A stretch of 42,802 bases of DNA. Origin: Sulfurimonadaceae bacterium (GTDB lineage: Bacteria; Campylobacterota; Campylobacteria; Campylobacterales; Sulfurimonadaceae). Shown piece after piece: positions 33,462 through 42,468 of this stretch. The notes under the pieces were generated by a model. That model had not been told where the DNA came from. It worked only from the letters and a program-made list of their open reading frames with translations, and did not search any database. Numbering within the stretch: the stretch's first letter is position 1; the number at the start of each line of letters is the position of its first letter. The translations under genes and the position numbers were made by a program. The stretch spans positions 1 through 42,802 of the forward strand of contig JADGDM010000019.1 of NCBI GenBank assembly GCA_016744905.1, given 5' to 3'.

Positions 33462-34499
33462 TCAATGTTCCTTTTTTGTTAGTGCAATTTTATCTAAACT
33501 TTTTAAAACAGACTGGACGGTGATCTCTTTCATGCAGATATTGTCTTTACAGTGTTTAATAACGTCGGTTCCATAGCAAGGAGAACACTCCAAATTGGCA
33601 CTTAAAACGCTTACGTGACTCTCTTTATGTGTGTATGGACCAGTTAGATGCATTGGGGTTGGTCCAATAAGGACAAATATTTTTTGATTAAGCGCTGAAG
33701 CGATGTGTGCAGGTCCTGTATCGGTTGTTAATATAGCTTGTGCCCCATCAATGACTGAAATTAATTCAGCTATTGATGTCTTCCCTACAAGATCATTTAC
33801 GTGTTGAGGATAAGGCTTAATAGGCTCAAAATAGTCCATCTCTTCTTTAGCCCCGATGATAACAAGGTCTATATTTTGATCAAATTTTTCGATAAACTCT
33901 TTCCAATATGCCTGTGGCCAAGCACGGTAATTGATACTGGTCTTTGAATGATGGGAGTTACTTGGATTAAGAACGATATAGGGGCGTTTTAGATTAAACT
34001 TTTCTCTGATATTGCTTTGTGGATCTGAAAATATTTTTGGTGTAGATTGATCCAGATAGTTTTTTTCTACAACGGGTGCAAACATTGCTTTAATAACATC
34101 AACCATATGGTTAACCTTATCTTCTAAGATAAGCTTTGTAAAAGGTGATCCGACCTTGTTCTTTGCCTCAATTTTATGACACAGTTTATCAAAGTTTGGA
34201 TTTTGTTCGAGGTTGATCAAAAGATCATAAGGTTCTGATTTTGCATGTTTAACAATGGCTTTCTTTTCATTAGAGAGCCAGATAGGAGGTTTTTTATGTG
34301 TAAGAAAAAATATTTTATTAACGCGCGGATCAAATTCAAAAAGCTTTGCAGGACCAGGAGTAGTGACAAAGTCAATTTTGATATTTTTGCCATATTGAAG
34401 ACGCAGTGCATCGATTACTGAGGTGGCATAAACCAAGTCGCCCAGCGCACCACAGCGAATGACTAGGACACGTTTGATTTCACTTAAAATATTTTTCAA
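33462..34499 (-). CDS. GT9-family heptosyltransferase-like protein
   Basis: This 345-residue GT-B transferase starts at TTG 34499, about 20 bases after a TATAAT box. It has the GT9 front motif VLVIRCGALGDLVYATSVIDAL, NPSNSHHSKTSIN, and LTTDTGPAHIASAL for ADP-heptose-type donors. A cysteine cluster, CSPCYGTDVIKHCKDNICM, near the C-terminus resembles that of WaaF. It is the first gene of a three-gene minus-strand unit with the decarboxylase and the GT4 transferase. Confidence 0.85.
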   Translation of the reverse strand: MKNILSEIKRVLVIRCGALGDLVYATSVIDALRLQYGKNIKIDFVTTPGPAKLFEFDPRVNKIFFLTHKKPPIWLSNEKKAIVKHAKSEPYDLLINLEQNPNFDKLCHKIEAKNKVGSPFTKLILEDKVNHMVDVIKAMFAPVVEKNYLDQSTPKIFSDPQSNIREKFNLKRPYIVLNPSNSHHSKTSINYRAWPQAYWKEFIEKFDQNIDLVIIGAKEEMDYFEPIKPYPQHVNDLVGKTSIAELISVIDGAQAILTTDTGPAHIASALNQKIFVLIGPTPMHLTGPYTHKESHVSVLSANLECSPCYGTDVIKHCKDNICMKEITVQSVLKSLDKIALTKKEH

Positions 34500-34511
34500 T
34501 TCAAATCTTTT

Positions 34512-34558
34512 TTTGAAATTATATCCAATCTCGAAACAAAGGCAGATTAGTGTAAAAT
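34512..34558. promoter_or_regulatory. Divergent promoter, copy B of a repeated layout
   Basis: The minus-strand TATAAT (34523-34518) and plus-strand TAAAAT (34553-34558) are arranged as in copy A at 30571, with the same TTTGAAATTATA and AAACAAAG blocks and the same 35-base offset. It drives the GT9 unit leftwards and msbA rightwards. Confidence 0.5.
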
Positions 34559-34577
34559 ACGTGCAAGGATTATTAAT

Positions 34578-36299
34578 TTGAAACAGACATTTAAACGATA
34601 TTTACCACTTTTAAAATCTTATGGATTTCAATACTTTTTAGTTTTTGTTGGGATAATCTTAACCGTCTCAGCTACTGCCGCAACTGCGTGGATTATGCAA
34701 CCACTTATGGACGATATGTTTATAGCACGTAAAGAAGAGATGTTGATACTGATTCCTCTTTTACTAATATTTATCTATACCGGAAAATCAATAGGACGGT
34801 ATCTTCAATCAGTTTATATGAACTATATTGGCCTGCATATGATTACGCGTTTGCGCCTTATTCTTTTAGAAAAAATCATCTATCTTGATATGAAGGTTTT
34901 ATATTCCAATAAAAATGGAGAGTTGATCTCACGCGTAACCAATGATTTGGGTCGAGTTCAATATTTTGTCTCTAATATGACGCCAGAGTTAATTCGCGAA
35001 TCATTGACGGTAGTCTCTTTGATAGGTTATGTCATTTATCTTAATTATGTTTTGGCCTTTTATGCTTTGATAGTTCTACCTTTAGTCATCTATCCATTAA
35101 TATTAATTGCAAAGCGTCTGAAACGACTTTCTCATCGCTCACAAGAGAAAAATGCAGATGTGATGGTTCGCCTGACTGAGATATTTAATAATGCAGAAGT
35201 AGTAAAAGCCAACGCCACAGAGTCATATGAACTCTCTCATTTTAGTGAAGATAATGATAAGTTTTTTAAAATCAATATGAAAGCAGTCTATACCAATGAA
35301 CTGGTCTCTCCTATCTTAGAGATCATTGCTGCTTTTGGGTTGGCAGCGGTGATTTATGTTGGGGCGCAACAAGTATACGCAGATAAAATGACAGTAGGTG
35401 AGTTTACTGCATTTTTAACAGCTGTTGGTTTGGTCTTTCAACCAGTGCGTCGTATCGGTTCGATTTATGGAAAAATTCAAGATGCTATTGCGGCGAGTGA
35501 ACGTGTATTTGAAGTCTTAGATGAAAAAAATGAGATCATGGATGGCCCATTACTATTAAGCGAGGATATCAAAAATATTGATTTTCACCATGTTGATCTG
35601 AACTATGGTGAACTCAGCGCGCTGCGTGATATCAATCTGAAAATTAGTGCAGGGCAAAACATCGCCTTAGTTGGAGACAGTGGAGGGGGTAAATCTTCTA
35701 TGATTAATCTTCTACTGCGTTTTTATGATGCGCAAAAAGGTGAGATCTTAGTTAATGATGAAAATATTAACTGTTATACCCAAAACTCTCTACGATCACA
35801 TATCTCCATAGTTTCACAGCGTGTGTATATCTTTCAAGATACCTTAGCGGCGAATATTGCTTATGGTCAAGACGTAGACACAGCGCGCTTAGAAGAGGCG
35901 ATTAAGTTAGCCGATGCAAGCTCTTTTGTTGAGAACCTCAGTGAGGGTGTTGATACGATGATGGAAGAGTTTGGCTCAAATCTCTCAGGGGGTCAACGTC
36001 AACGTATCGCGATAGCGCGCGCCATCTATAAACACGCGTCACTGATTTTGTTTGATGAGGCGACCAGCGCGCTGGATAATGAGAGTGAACAGCGTATTCA
36101 AAGCGCACTTGAATCTTATACTAAAGATAAAATTACGATTACTGTAGCGCATCGTTTGAGTACCATTGAAAAAGCAGATAAAATTTTGGTTTTTCAAGCA
36201 GGGAAAATTGTCGCCAGTGGTTCGCATGATGAGTTGATAGTGGATTCTAGTGAGTATCAACGACTGCAAGGGACATTTAATGAAGAGCAAACTACTTAA
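34578..36299 (+). CDS. msbA: MsbA-type lipid A/LPS ABC exporter
   Basis: This 573-residue half-transporter has six N-terminal membrane helices (about 1-310) and a C-terminal ATPase domain. Walker A is GDSGGGKSS (near 366), then the Q-loop VSQRVYIFQDTL, the signature NLSGGQRQRIAIARA (near 468), Walker B ILFDEATSALD and the H-loop VAHRLST. Family and LPS setting point to flipping of lipid A-core. The start is TTG 34578 with AAGGA ten bases before it. Other ABC exporters with the same fold cannot be excluded. Confidence 0.9.
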   Translation: MKQTFKRYLPLLKSYGFQYFLVFVGIILTVSATAATAWIMQPLMDDMFIARKEEMLILIPLLLIFIYTGKSIGRYLQSVYMNYIGLHMITRLRLILLEKIIYLDMKVLYSNKNGELISRVTNDLGRVQYFVSNMTPELIRESLTVVSLIGYVIYLNYVLAFYALIVLPLVIYPLILIAKRLKRLSHRSQEKNADVMVRLTEIFNNAEVVKANATESYELSHFSEDNDKFFKINMKAVYTNELVSPILEIIAAFGLAAVIYVGAQQVYADKMTVGEFTAFLTAVGLVFQPVRRIGSIYGKIQDAIAASERVFEVLDEKNEIMDGPLLLSEDIKNIDFHHVDLNYGELSALRDINLKISAGQNIALVGDSGGGKSSMINLLLRFYDAQKGEILVNDENINCYTQNSLRSHISIVSQRVYIFQDTLAANIAYGQDVDTARLEEAIKLADASSFVENLSEGVDTMMEEFGSNLSGGQRQRIAIARAIYKHASLILFDEATSALDNESEQRIQSALESYTKDKITITVAHRLSTIEKADKILVFQAGKIVASGSHDELIVDSSEYQRLQGTFNEEQTT

Positions 36300-36313
36300 T
36301 AAGGAATAGATGA

Positions 36314-36679
36314 ATGATTTATGAAAATGATTTGGTTTATATCAAAGAAGAAAAAAGCGAAGTCCCTTGGTTGGTTGTTTTTACTAAGCGTGAAATTAAA
36401 GAGTTTTCTGAAGCTACCTTGGCTGAGAAAAGTGAGATATTTAGACTTTTAGATATTATTGAAAAAGAGATGTTGGACTATTACAATCCTAAAAAAATTA
36501 ACATCGCCTCTTTTGGAAATATGTTGCCACGATTGCACTGGCATATTATGGCGCGCTTTGAAAATGACAGTTATTTTCCTGAGCCGATGTGGGGACAAGT
36601 ACAAAGAACAGCTGAACTGAATTTACCAAGTTTTGAGAATTTTGTTGAAAATTTGAAAGTGAAGTTGGAGAGTTTTTAA
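36314..36679 (+). CDS. HIT-family protein
   Basis: This 121-residue protein of the histidine-triad nucleotide-binding superfamily has the motif LHWHIMARF with conserved histidines in the H-x-H spacing, preceded by the usual NIASFGNMLPR strand. Such proteins hydrolyse or transfer nucleotide monophosphates. It follows msbA by 14 bases and is likely co-transcribed. What it does for LPS, if anything, is unknown. Confidence 0.85.
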   Translation: MIYENDLVYIKEEKSEVPWLVVFTKREIKEFSEATLAEKSEIFRLLDIIEKEMLDYYNPKKINIASFGNMLPRLHWHIMARFENDSYFPEPMWGQVQRTAELNLPSFENFVENLKVKLESF

Positions 36680-36693
36680 GAAGTTAATGTGTT

Positions 36694-36723
36694 AGAAGAG
36701 AGAGATTAGTATCTCTCTCTTCT
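36694..36723. terminator. Long hairpin between the HIT gene and the helicase gene
   Basis: A perfect 13-bp stem (AGAAGAGAGAGAT pairing with ATCTCTCTCTTCT) encloses TAGT, with the helicase stop codon at the loop. It lies at a convergent junction but lacks a clear U-run on either side. Confidence 0.45.
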
Positions 36724-38310
36724 TTGTCCACCGCCGTTGCCGCCAGATCTTTCACCGCCGCCTCCGCCAGAATTACGATCACGATTACCTTTGTAACCGC
36801 CACCTGAACGGTCACCGCCGCCAGATCTTTCACCGCCACCATTACGATCACGATTACCTTTGTAACCACCACCAGAACGGTTACGGTTGTTATTTCCACG
36901 GTATCCACCGCGTCCACCACGGCCTCCGCCATTTCCACGTCTTGCAGCGTTTGCTAAAATCTCTTCTAGTTTATGTGCAGGAATACCAATTTCATCTGGT
37001 CCCTTAACACTTTGACGGTCAAGTAGCATAGAAACCAATTTGTAAGCAATTTGCTCTTGGTCAATATCTTGTTTTAGTGCATCTAAGATGATATGCGCTT
37101 CATCAAATACTTTTTGCTTTTCGATCTCATCAACCAATTTGTTGTGGCTTTTGTTACGAACATCAATTTTAGTTGGAACATAAGCATGTTCCATTGACGT
37201 ACCAACTTTTGCCTTAATACGTTGAAGCTCTTTGAACTCGATAGGCGTTAAAAGAGTAATCGCAGTACCCTTAGTTCCTGCACGTCCTGTACGACCGATA
37301 CGGTGAACATAAGACTCAGGATCAAAAGGAATATGGAAGTTGAAAACATGAGAGATGTCATCAATATGAATACCACGAGCCGCAACGTCTGTCGCGATTA
37401 GGATATCAATTTGATTGTGCTTAAGTCCCTTGATAACCATCTCACGTGAACGTTGTTCCATATCTCCATGAAGTCCTTTAGCGCTGTAACCAACGGCTGA
37501 AAGAACATTTGAAAGACGATCAACCTCTTTTTTAGTACGACAAAATACTACTGCTTTGTTAACTTCTTCAGCTTCAAGAAGACGAATAATCGCATCATCT
37601 CTTTCGTTTTCATCAATCACATAGTAAAGTTGTTTGATGTCTTTGTTTGTAGTTTCACCTTTGGTGATAGATACAAATTCAGGCTCAACAAGGATACGTT
37701 TTGCTAAGTCTTTAATAGGCTTAGGCATTGTTGCTGAGAAAAGTAGTGTTTGACGTGTATTTGGTAAGTAGGTAAAGATTTCGTTGATATCATCTAAAAA
37801 TCCCATATCCAACATCTCATCAGCTTCATCAAGAACAACAGACATTGGTGCGAAGTCTTTAATTAGACCTTTTTTTAAGATATCTAGTAAACGTCCTGGA
37901 GTCGCAACGACTACTTGTGCGCCACGTTCAATAAGTCCGATTTGACGGTTGTATGAACTACCACCATATACTGGAACTGTATTGATTCCTAGGTTTCTTC
38001 CGTATTTAAAAATCTCATCACTTACTTGGTTAGCAAGCTCACGAGTTGGGGTAATAATAAGCGCTTGAACACCTTGATCAAGTGGCATATTATTTAAAAT
38101 AGGTAGTCCAAAAGCAGCAGTTTTACCTGTACCAGTATGTGCTTGACCTACAACATCTTTTCCATCTAAGATAAACGGAATTACTTGTTGCTGAATAGGG
38201 CTAGGAACTTTAAATCCTGCGTGAGCAATACTTTGTAAAATCTGTTTTTTTAGACCAAATGAATCAAATGTAATTTGATTCTCTTCTATTTCTTTTGTTT
38301 CGATATCCAT
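36706..38310 (-). CDS. DEAD-box ATP-dependent RNA helicase with RGG-rich tail
   Basis: This 534-residue RNA helicase of the RhlE/CsdA/CshA group has Q-motif FDSFGLKKQILQ, Walker A AHTGTGKT (57-64), PTRELANQ, LDEADEML, SATMP, VFCRTKKE, ARGIHIDD and HRIGRTGRAG. The last 80 residues are glycine/arginine/asparagine repeats such as RSGGGYKGNRDRN, a form associated with RNA binding and clustering. A ribosome site AAGGA stands nine bases before the ATG. It is monocistronic, with hairpins or promoters at both ends. Confidence 0.95.
   Translation of the reverse strand: MDIETKEIEENQITFDSFGLKKQILQSIAHAGFKVPSPIQQQVIPFILDGKDVVGQAHTGTGKTAAFGLPILNNMPLDQGVQALIITPTRELANQVSDEIFKYGRNLGINTVPVYGGSSYNRQIGLIERGAQVVVATPGRLLDILKKGLIKDFAPMSVVLDEADEMLDMGFLDDINEIFTYLPNTRQTLLFSATMPKPIKDLAKRILVEPEFVSITKGETTNKDIKQLYYVIDENERDDAIIRLLEAEEVNKAVVFCRTKKEVDRLSNVLSAVGYSAKGLHGDMEQRSREMVIKGLKHNQIDILIATDVAARGIHIDDISHVFNFHIPFDPESYVHRIGRTGRAGTKGTAITLLTPIEFKELQRIKAKVGTSMEHAYVPTKIDVRNKSHNKLVDEIEKQKVFDEAHIILDALKQDIDQEQIAYKLVSMLLDRQSVKGPDEIGIPAHKLEEILANAARRGNGGGRGGRGGYRGNNNRNRSGGGYKGNRDRNGGGERSGGGDRSGGGYKGNRDRNSGGGGGERSGGNGGGQRRERY
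36745..36890. repeat. Imperfect tandem repeat in the helicase tail
   Basis: Two copies of a G/C-rich unit beginning AGATCTTTCACCGCC (36745 and 36823) carry ACGATCACGATTACC (about 36775 and 36844). The period is 78 or 69 bases because of a 9-base indel, in frame, so copy number can change without breaking the protein. Confidence 0.75.
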
Positions 38311-38342
38311 TAAATGGTATCCTTTATATAATAATTTGTGGA

Positions 38343-38348
38343 ATTATA
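38343..38348 (-). promoter_or_regulatory. -10 box for the helicase gene
   Basis: TATAAT on the minus strand in GGGTATAATTC, 33 bases before the ATG. The remaining 100 bases to 38447 are AT-rich and show no gene. Confidence 0.45.
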
Positions 38349-38447
38349 CCCAAATAATTACCATAATATATACAAATAGAATATATTTAATAAAAGTTTA
38401 AGAAAAATTGTAGTTGTAGTGGAACACGTACTGTTGTAGACAAAGCA

Positions 38448-39641
38448 TTATTGGCTTATTTGTGTTTCTAAAGAGAAAAAGTGTGTCTCATCTTTGTAGT
38501 GATAATTTAAGTGATAATATTGTTGTTTTAATATTTTATCGCAGATGTAAAGACCCAAACCCAGACCTGAGGAGTGAGACTCTTCTTGAATAAAAGCCTG
38601 CGTATAATACTTTAATGGCTGACTGAGCGCGCTGCCTTTGTTAGAAAAGACGATGTTCTCTTTTTCTAAATATATATTCAGTGATTTTCCATGTTTCAAG
38701 GCATTGTCGATCAGATTTTTAAAAACGATACTCATCATAGAAAAATCACATCTCATCTTTTCTGCACCTATAGCGTGCTCAACACTTTTCTCTAACAGTA
38801 AAAGATCACAAGCATGATCTATAATCTCAATAATGGGGTACTCCTTAATGTCAAGATTATATTGATGCGAGGTGATTTTCTCGACCTCTGCCATCTCATT
38901 GATATTGCGCTCTAAAGAATTAAATACTGAATCTAGTTCTTTGGTGTACTCGGTACTCATTGCGGTGATTAAGCGACCTTTGGTAATGGGTGTGTTCAGT
39001 TCATGCAAGATGTTACGCATAAAAAGAGTTCGTGCATTAAGGAGAGCACGGTTTTGATCTATTGCGTCTTGAAAGGCATTGGAAAGTTTGGCTATTTCAT
39101 CTTTTCGGCTGCTTCTGATGTTGATGTGTTTTTGAGTAAGCGCGTAAGTCTCCAGTTCAGTTTGTATTTTTTTAAGTGGTTTGAGACTACGCATCAATAA
39201 AAGATACATGGTTATTAAAATACCAACGAGTAATAGAAGTATAAATCTCAAAGTGTTTTGAAAAGGAAAAGGACGCTTTTCCAACTTAACAAGTTTGTCT
39301 AACTTTTTGAAATAAATATACAAATATTTTTTATCACTTTCAAGACTATATAGTCCAAAAGGTAAGTTTCTTCGGTGTAGTTTAACCTTGTTCTTGGGGT
39401 TTAATACCTCATGCTTTTCGGAACCTTGAATCAATATAACATGAAGATTTTTTAATGCTATCTCCATAGCACGAGGATTTGATCTGTTATGTAAAACTTG
39501 TTTAATATAAGGTGCTTGAATTGCGGCTAAATGGTACTCTCTTTGGGAGTCTCCACTTGAAGAGAAAAAACTCATAAGTCCAACACTAAATAGTGCGACT
39601 AGAAAGATAAAATTAATTTTAAAATGTATGGAGTTGAACAT
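38448..39641 (-). CDS. ArsS-like sensor histidine kinase
   Basis: This 397-residue membrane kinase has an N-terminal membrane helix (about 10-27), a periplasmic sensor of about 100 residues, a second helix (near 132-150), a HAMP linker, and a phosphoacceptor motif LHELNTPITKGRL with the histidine near 213. The NTP form is typical of the ArsS-type kinases of Campylobacterota. ATP-site motifs follow: FKNLIDNALKHG, then SSGLGLGLYICDKIL. It begins two bases after the response regulator. Helicobacter ArsRS reads acidity; the signal here is not known. Confidence 0.88.
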   Translation of the reverse strand: MFNSIHFKINFIFLVALFSVGLMSFFSSSGDSQREYHLAAIQAPYIKQVLHNRSNPRAMEIALKNLHVILIQGSEKHEVLNPKNKVKLHRRNLPFGLYSLESDKKYLYIYFKKLDKLVKLEKRPFPFQNTLRFILLLLVGILITMYLLLMRSLKPLKKIQTELETYALTQKHINIRSSRKDEIAKLSNAFQDAIDQNRALLNARTLFMRNILHELNTPITKGRLITAMSTEYTKELDSVFNSLERNINEMAEVEKITSHQYNLDIKEYPIIEIIDHACDLLLLEKSVEHAIGAEKMRCDFSMMSIVFKNLIDNALKHGKSLNIYLEKENIVFSNKGSALSQPLKYYTQAFIQEESHSSGLGLGLYICDKILKQQYYHLNYHYKDETHFFSLETQISQ

Positions 39642-39643
39642 AT

Positions 39644-40318
39644 TTAGTCTCCAATATAGCGATAACCAGCACCGCGTATGGTTTTAATGTAGATGGGTTG
39701 TTTAATATCATCACCAATCTTGTGACGAAGACGTCCGATAAGGACATTGATACTTTTATCTGAACTCTCCCAGTCGATAGCATTGACGGAGTTGATAATG
39801 AATTCACGTGAAAGAACCATATGTTTTTTTGACAGCAATAGGGCAAAAAGCTCATACTCTGCTAAGGTCAGCTCAAGATTAACACCTTGTTTAAAGATAC
39901 TTAAACTTTTTTCGTTGACAGTAAAAAGTTCAGATGTTTCTTCTGTGTCTTGTGGTGCATTACGTTTGAGTTGATATTGTATGCGCGCTATGAGTTCGCG
40001 CGGATCATAAGGCTTTGCAATATAATCATCTGCGCCAACTTCAAAGCCAATGACCTTGTCTGTTGTGTCATTACGCGCGGTTGAGATAATGATGGGAAGT
40101 TGTGGGTACTCACGTTTGATAAGACGGCATAAATCTAAGCCGTCCATCTCGGGAAGAGTCAGGTCAAGTAAAACAAGCTCATAATTTGAGCTACTTAATT
40201 TGTCCAGCGCGCTAGATGCACGATCAACACTAAAAAGTTCAAAGCCATACTTATAGAGGTACTTCTCAAGAAGAGCCGTAATCTCCACATCATCTTCTAC
40301 CATCAATATCTGTCTCAT
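39644..40318 (-). CDS. OmpR-family response regulator
   Basis: This 224-residue regulator has a receiver domain with acidic pocket ED (8-9), phosphoacceptor Asp52 in LLDLTLPEMDG, and lysine in YIAKPYDP, followed by a winged-helix DNA-binding domain ending IKTIRGAGYRYIGD. It starts right after the stop of the Spy-like gene and is followed by its kinase, so the three form one operon, comparable to cpxP-cpxR-cpxA in arrangement. Confidence 0.93.
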   Translation of the reverse strand: MRQILMVEDDVEITALLEKYLYKYGFELFSVDRASSALDKLSSSNYELVLLDLTLPEMDGLDLCRLIKREYPQLPIIISTARNDTTDKVIGFEVGADDYIAKPYDPRELIARIQYQLKRNAPQDTEETSELFTVNEKSLSIFKQGVNLELTLAEYELFALLLSKKHMVLSREFIINSVNAIDWESSDKSINVLIGRLRHKIGDDIKQPIYIKTIRGAGYRYIGD

Positions 40319-40729
40319 TTAGTCTTCTTTATTGTCTCTTTTTTCTGAACGTTTTTTTAACTCATCTAGAGCGATTTGTCGCTGTTCTACACTTAATATA
40401 TTATAGGCTTTTTGCATAAAAGCAACTCTTAAAGCGATTCTATCTTTTGAGTGTTCATTCATGTATGCTTCTAAACCTTGTGCATCAAAAGTAGTGGCAG
40501 TGAAATATTTAGACATCTCTTTGATATCTTTTTTACCATTCATATGCTCTTTACGTAACTCTTTAAATTGCTCTTTTTGATCAGAGCTTAGGTCAAGTTT
40601 CTTCATGACTGAAAACATTGCTTTTGGTGAAAATTCACCACCATGATGAGGGCCTCTCATTCCACAACCAGTAAAAAGTGTACCACCAATCATTAATGCA
40701 CTTAGTGCTGCTAAAATTCTCTTTTTCAT
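40319..40729 (-). CDS. Spy/CpxP-like envelope lipoprotein
   Basis: This 136-residue protein has a lipoprotein signal (lipobox LFTGC, Cys22) and a helical, highly charged body. LSSDQKEQFKEL and LSVEQRQIALDEL are two repeats of the LTxxQ type motif found in Spy and CpxP periplasmic chaperones and metal-stress proteins. A HHGGE stretch near the front could bind metal. AAGGAT precedes the ATG. Its place ahead of a two-component system suggests feedback on the sensor. Confidence 0.82.
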   Translation of the reverse strand: MKKRILAALSALMIGGTLFTGCGMRGPHHGGEFSPKAMFSVMKKLDLSSDQKEQFKELRKEHMNGKKDIKEMSKYFTATTFDAQGLEAYMNEHSKDRIALRVAFMQKAYNILSVEQRQIALDELKKRSEKRDNKED

Positions 40730-40756
40730 TGTCTATCCTTTTGTTTTGATAGTCGT

Positions 40757-40762
40757 AGTATA
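40757..40762 (-). promoter_or_regulatory. -10 box for the Spy-like/two-component operon
   Basis: TATACT on the minus strand, 28 bases before the ATG. No clear response-regulator repeat was identified near it. Confidence 0.35.
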
Positions 40763-40824
40763 GAATGAGAAGAGCAACATGAGGAAAATCTTAGATAAAC
40801 GAAGGTAAACGATATCTGCGTGGC

Positions 40825-42411
40825 TTAGATAGAGAAGACTCTGTTCCGTCCACCATCTTTTGCACGGTATAAAGCATCATCTACGCGTTTTATAAGAGAC
40901 TCATTGCTGTCTTCTTTTTGAACAGAGGTTACACCAATACTCGCAGTAAGTTGTTTGATACTGCTATAAGATATCTCTTCAACAGCGCGGTTGAGTTTTT
41001 TTGCCATACTAATGGCTTGATCATGAGGAGTAGAAGGAAGCACTATAATAAACTCTTCACCACCCCACCGACCAAATATATCGTTTTTACGAACATTTTT
41101 AGAAATCACTGTGGTGAACTCCTTTAAAACAATATCGCCTACATCATGTCCGTAGTTGTCATTCACATCTTTAAAGAAATCAATATCAAGCATTAAAATA
41201 GAAAATCCAGTTTGATATCTCTCGTAGAGTGTAAGATTTTTATCAATCTCTTGATTGATGCTATAACGATTAAGTATGCCTGTTAAGGTGTCTTTTGTGG
41301 CCAGATCTTTTAGTACACTTTCTAACAGTTTTCGCTCTGTAATATCATGACTGGTGACTATGAAATGTTTGATTTTCCCAGAAATACTCATAGGAGTAAT
41401 GGTCATCTCCTCATGAATTAAGTCTCCATTTTTAAGTCTATTAATAATAGTATTGGTATAGGTTTCTCCAGATAAAATGGTATTCCATAAATCTTTATAA
41501 AATTTATTATCATGAATACCAGATTTAAAAAGGCTCATCTTCTCTCCAAGAAGCTCCTCTTCTTTATAATGGGTGTGTTTAATCAAAGCATTATTAACAT
41601 AGGTAATACTTCCTTTTTCATCAGTAATCCGTACCAGCTCACTCATTTGATCGATAGCTCTGGCCATGAGGTTGAGTTTGATTTTTGTCTGCTCAGTGTC
41701 TGTGATATCAAGAATAGTACCGATGAGTTCAATAGGGTTACGATCTTTATCATATTTTACATAGCCCAGTCCACGAACATATCGTACAGTGTTGTCATGT
41801 CTAATCACTGTATGGTTAAACTGATAGGTACCGGAGGTCTCTATTGCATGTTTGATTTCTAGTGAGAGTGTTATAACATCTTCTTCTTCAAGGTAGGTGA
41901 GAAATTTGTCATAAGTTGGGGTAAAACTTTGAGGTACTTCACCGAGTATTCGAAATACTTCATCCGTCCAGTTGACTTCATTGGTTTGTATATTCCAAGT
42001 CCAATTACCTAAGTGCGCAATGGCTTGTGCCTCTTCTAGGTAACGGGTGTGTGTTACTTTAGAGTCTTGGGTGAGCTTTTCTTGGGTTAGATCTCGGTAC
42101 TGAACCAATATCTCACCACTTTCTAGTCTGGATATATAGGTATATCGCCAACCGGTAATACGTTTATCTTGAAAAAGGTTGATCTCTTGTTCAGCGCAGA
42201 TATTTTGACTATAAGACTCTTCTAGAAGGTCATAAAAACCATCTTCTTTCGCAAGGGGGAAAATGCATAGAAGAGATCTTCCCATAAAGTCTTCTTTTTT
42301 AATATCCTCATTTCTAACTGAACGATCATTAAAGTTTACAATAATAAAATCATCATCGACTTTTTTAAATACAACGACATTTAAAGAGATGCTATTTATG
42401 GATAAATTCAT
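40825..42411 (-). CDS. PAS-domain diguanylate cyclase
   Basis: This 528-residue protein would make cyclic di-GMP. It has an N-terminal PAS-like region (about 1-125), a PAS_3-type domain (LGNWTWNIQTNEVNWTDEV onward, about 130-245), a third PAS domain (about 250-365, ending SHDITERK), and a GGDEF domain with the active-site form GGEEF near 447. An inhibitory-site RxxD (RKND) lies five residues before it, so product feedback is likely. There are no membrane helices, so it senses cytoplasmic signals. The ATG at 42411 has only a weak ribosome site. Confidence 0.93.
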   Translation of the reverse strand: MNLSINSISLNVVVFKKVDDDFIIVNFNDRSVRNEDIKKEDFMGRSLLCIFPLAKEDGFYDLLEESYSQNICAEQEINLFQDKRITGWRYTYISRLESGEILVQYRDLTQEKLTQDSKVTHTRYLEEAQAIAHLGNWTWNIQTNEVNWTDEVFRILGEVPQSFTPTYDKFLTYLEEEDVITLSLEIKHAIETSGTYQFNHTVIRHDNTVRYVRGLGYVKYDKDRNPIELIGTILDITDTEQTKIKLNLMARAIDQMSELVRITDEKGSITYVNNALIKHTHYKEEELLGEKMSLFKSGIHDNKFYKDLWNTILSGETYTNTIINRLKNGDLIHEEMTITPMSISGKIKHFIVTSHDITERKLLESVLKDLATKDTLTGILNRYSINQEIDKNLTLYERYQTGFSILMLDIDFFKDVNDNYGHDVGDIVLKEFTTVISKNVRKNDIFGRWGGEEFIIVLPSTPHDQAISMAKKLNRAVEEISYSSIKQLTASIGVTSVQKEDSNESLIKRVDDALYRAKDGGRNRVFSI

Positions 42412-42468
42412 ACTCTAATATACATTAAAATAATTAAAACATAACTTAATTATAAGAAAGAGTTAGTA

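Noticed and set aside
36741-36890. Direct repeats resembling a short CRISPR array
   Set aside because: They lie in frame within the helicase gene, encode glycine/arginine repeats, and have no unique spacers of even length.
36684-36938. A valine/alanine-rich frame opposite the helicase tail region
   Set aside because: It is an alternative reading of the GC-rich repeats and has low-complexity content without a ribosome site.
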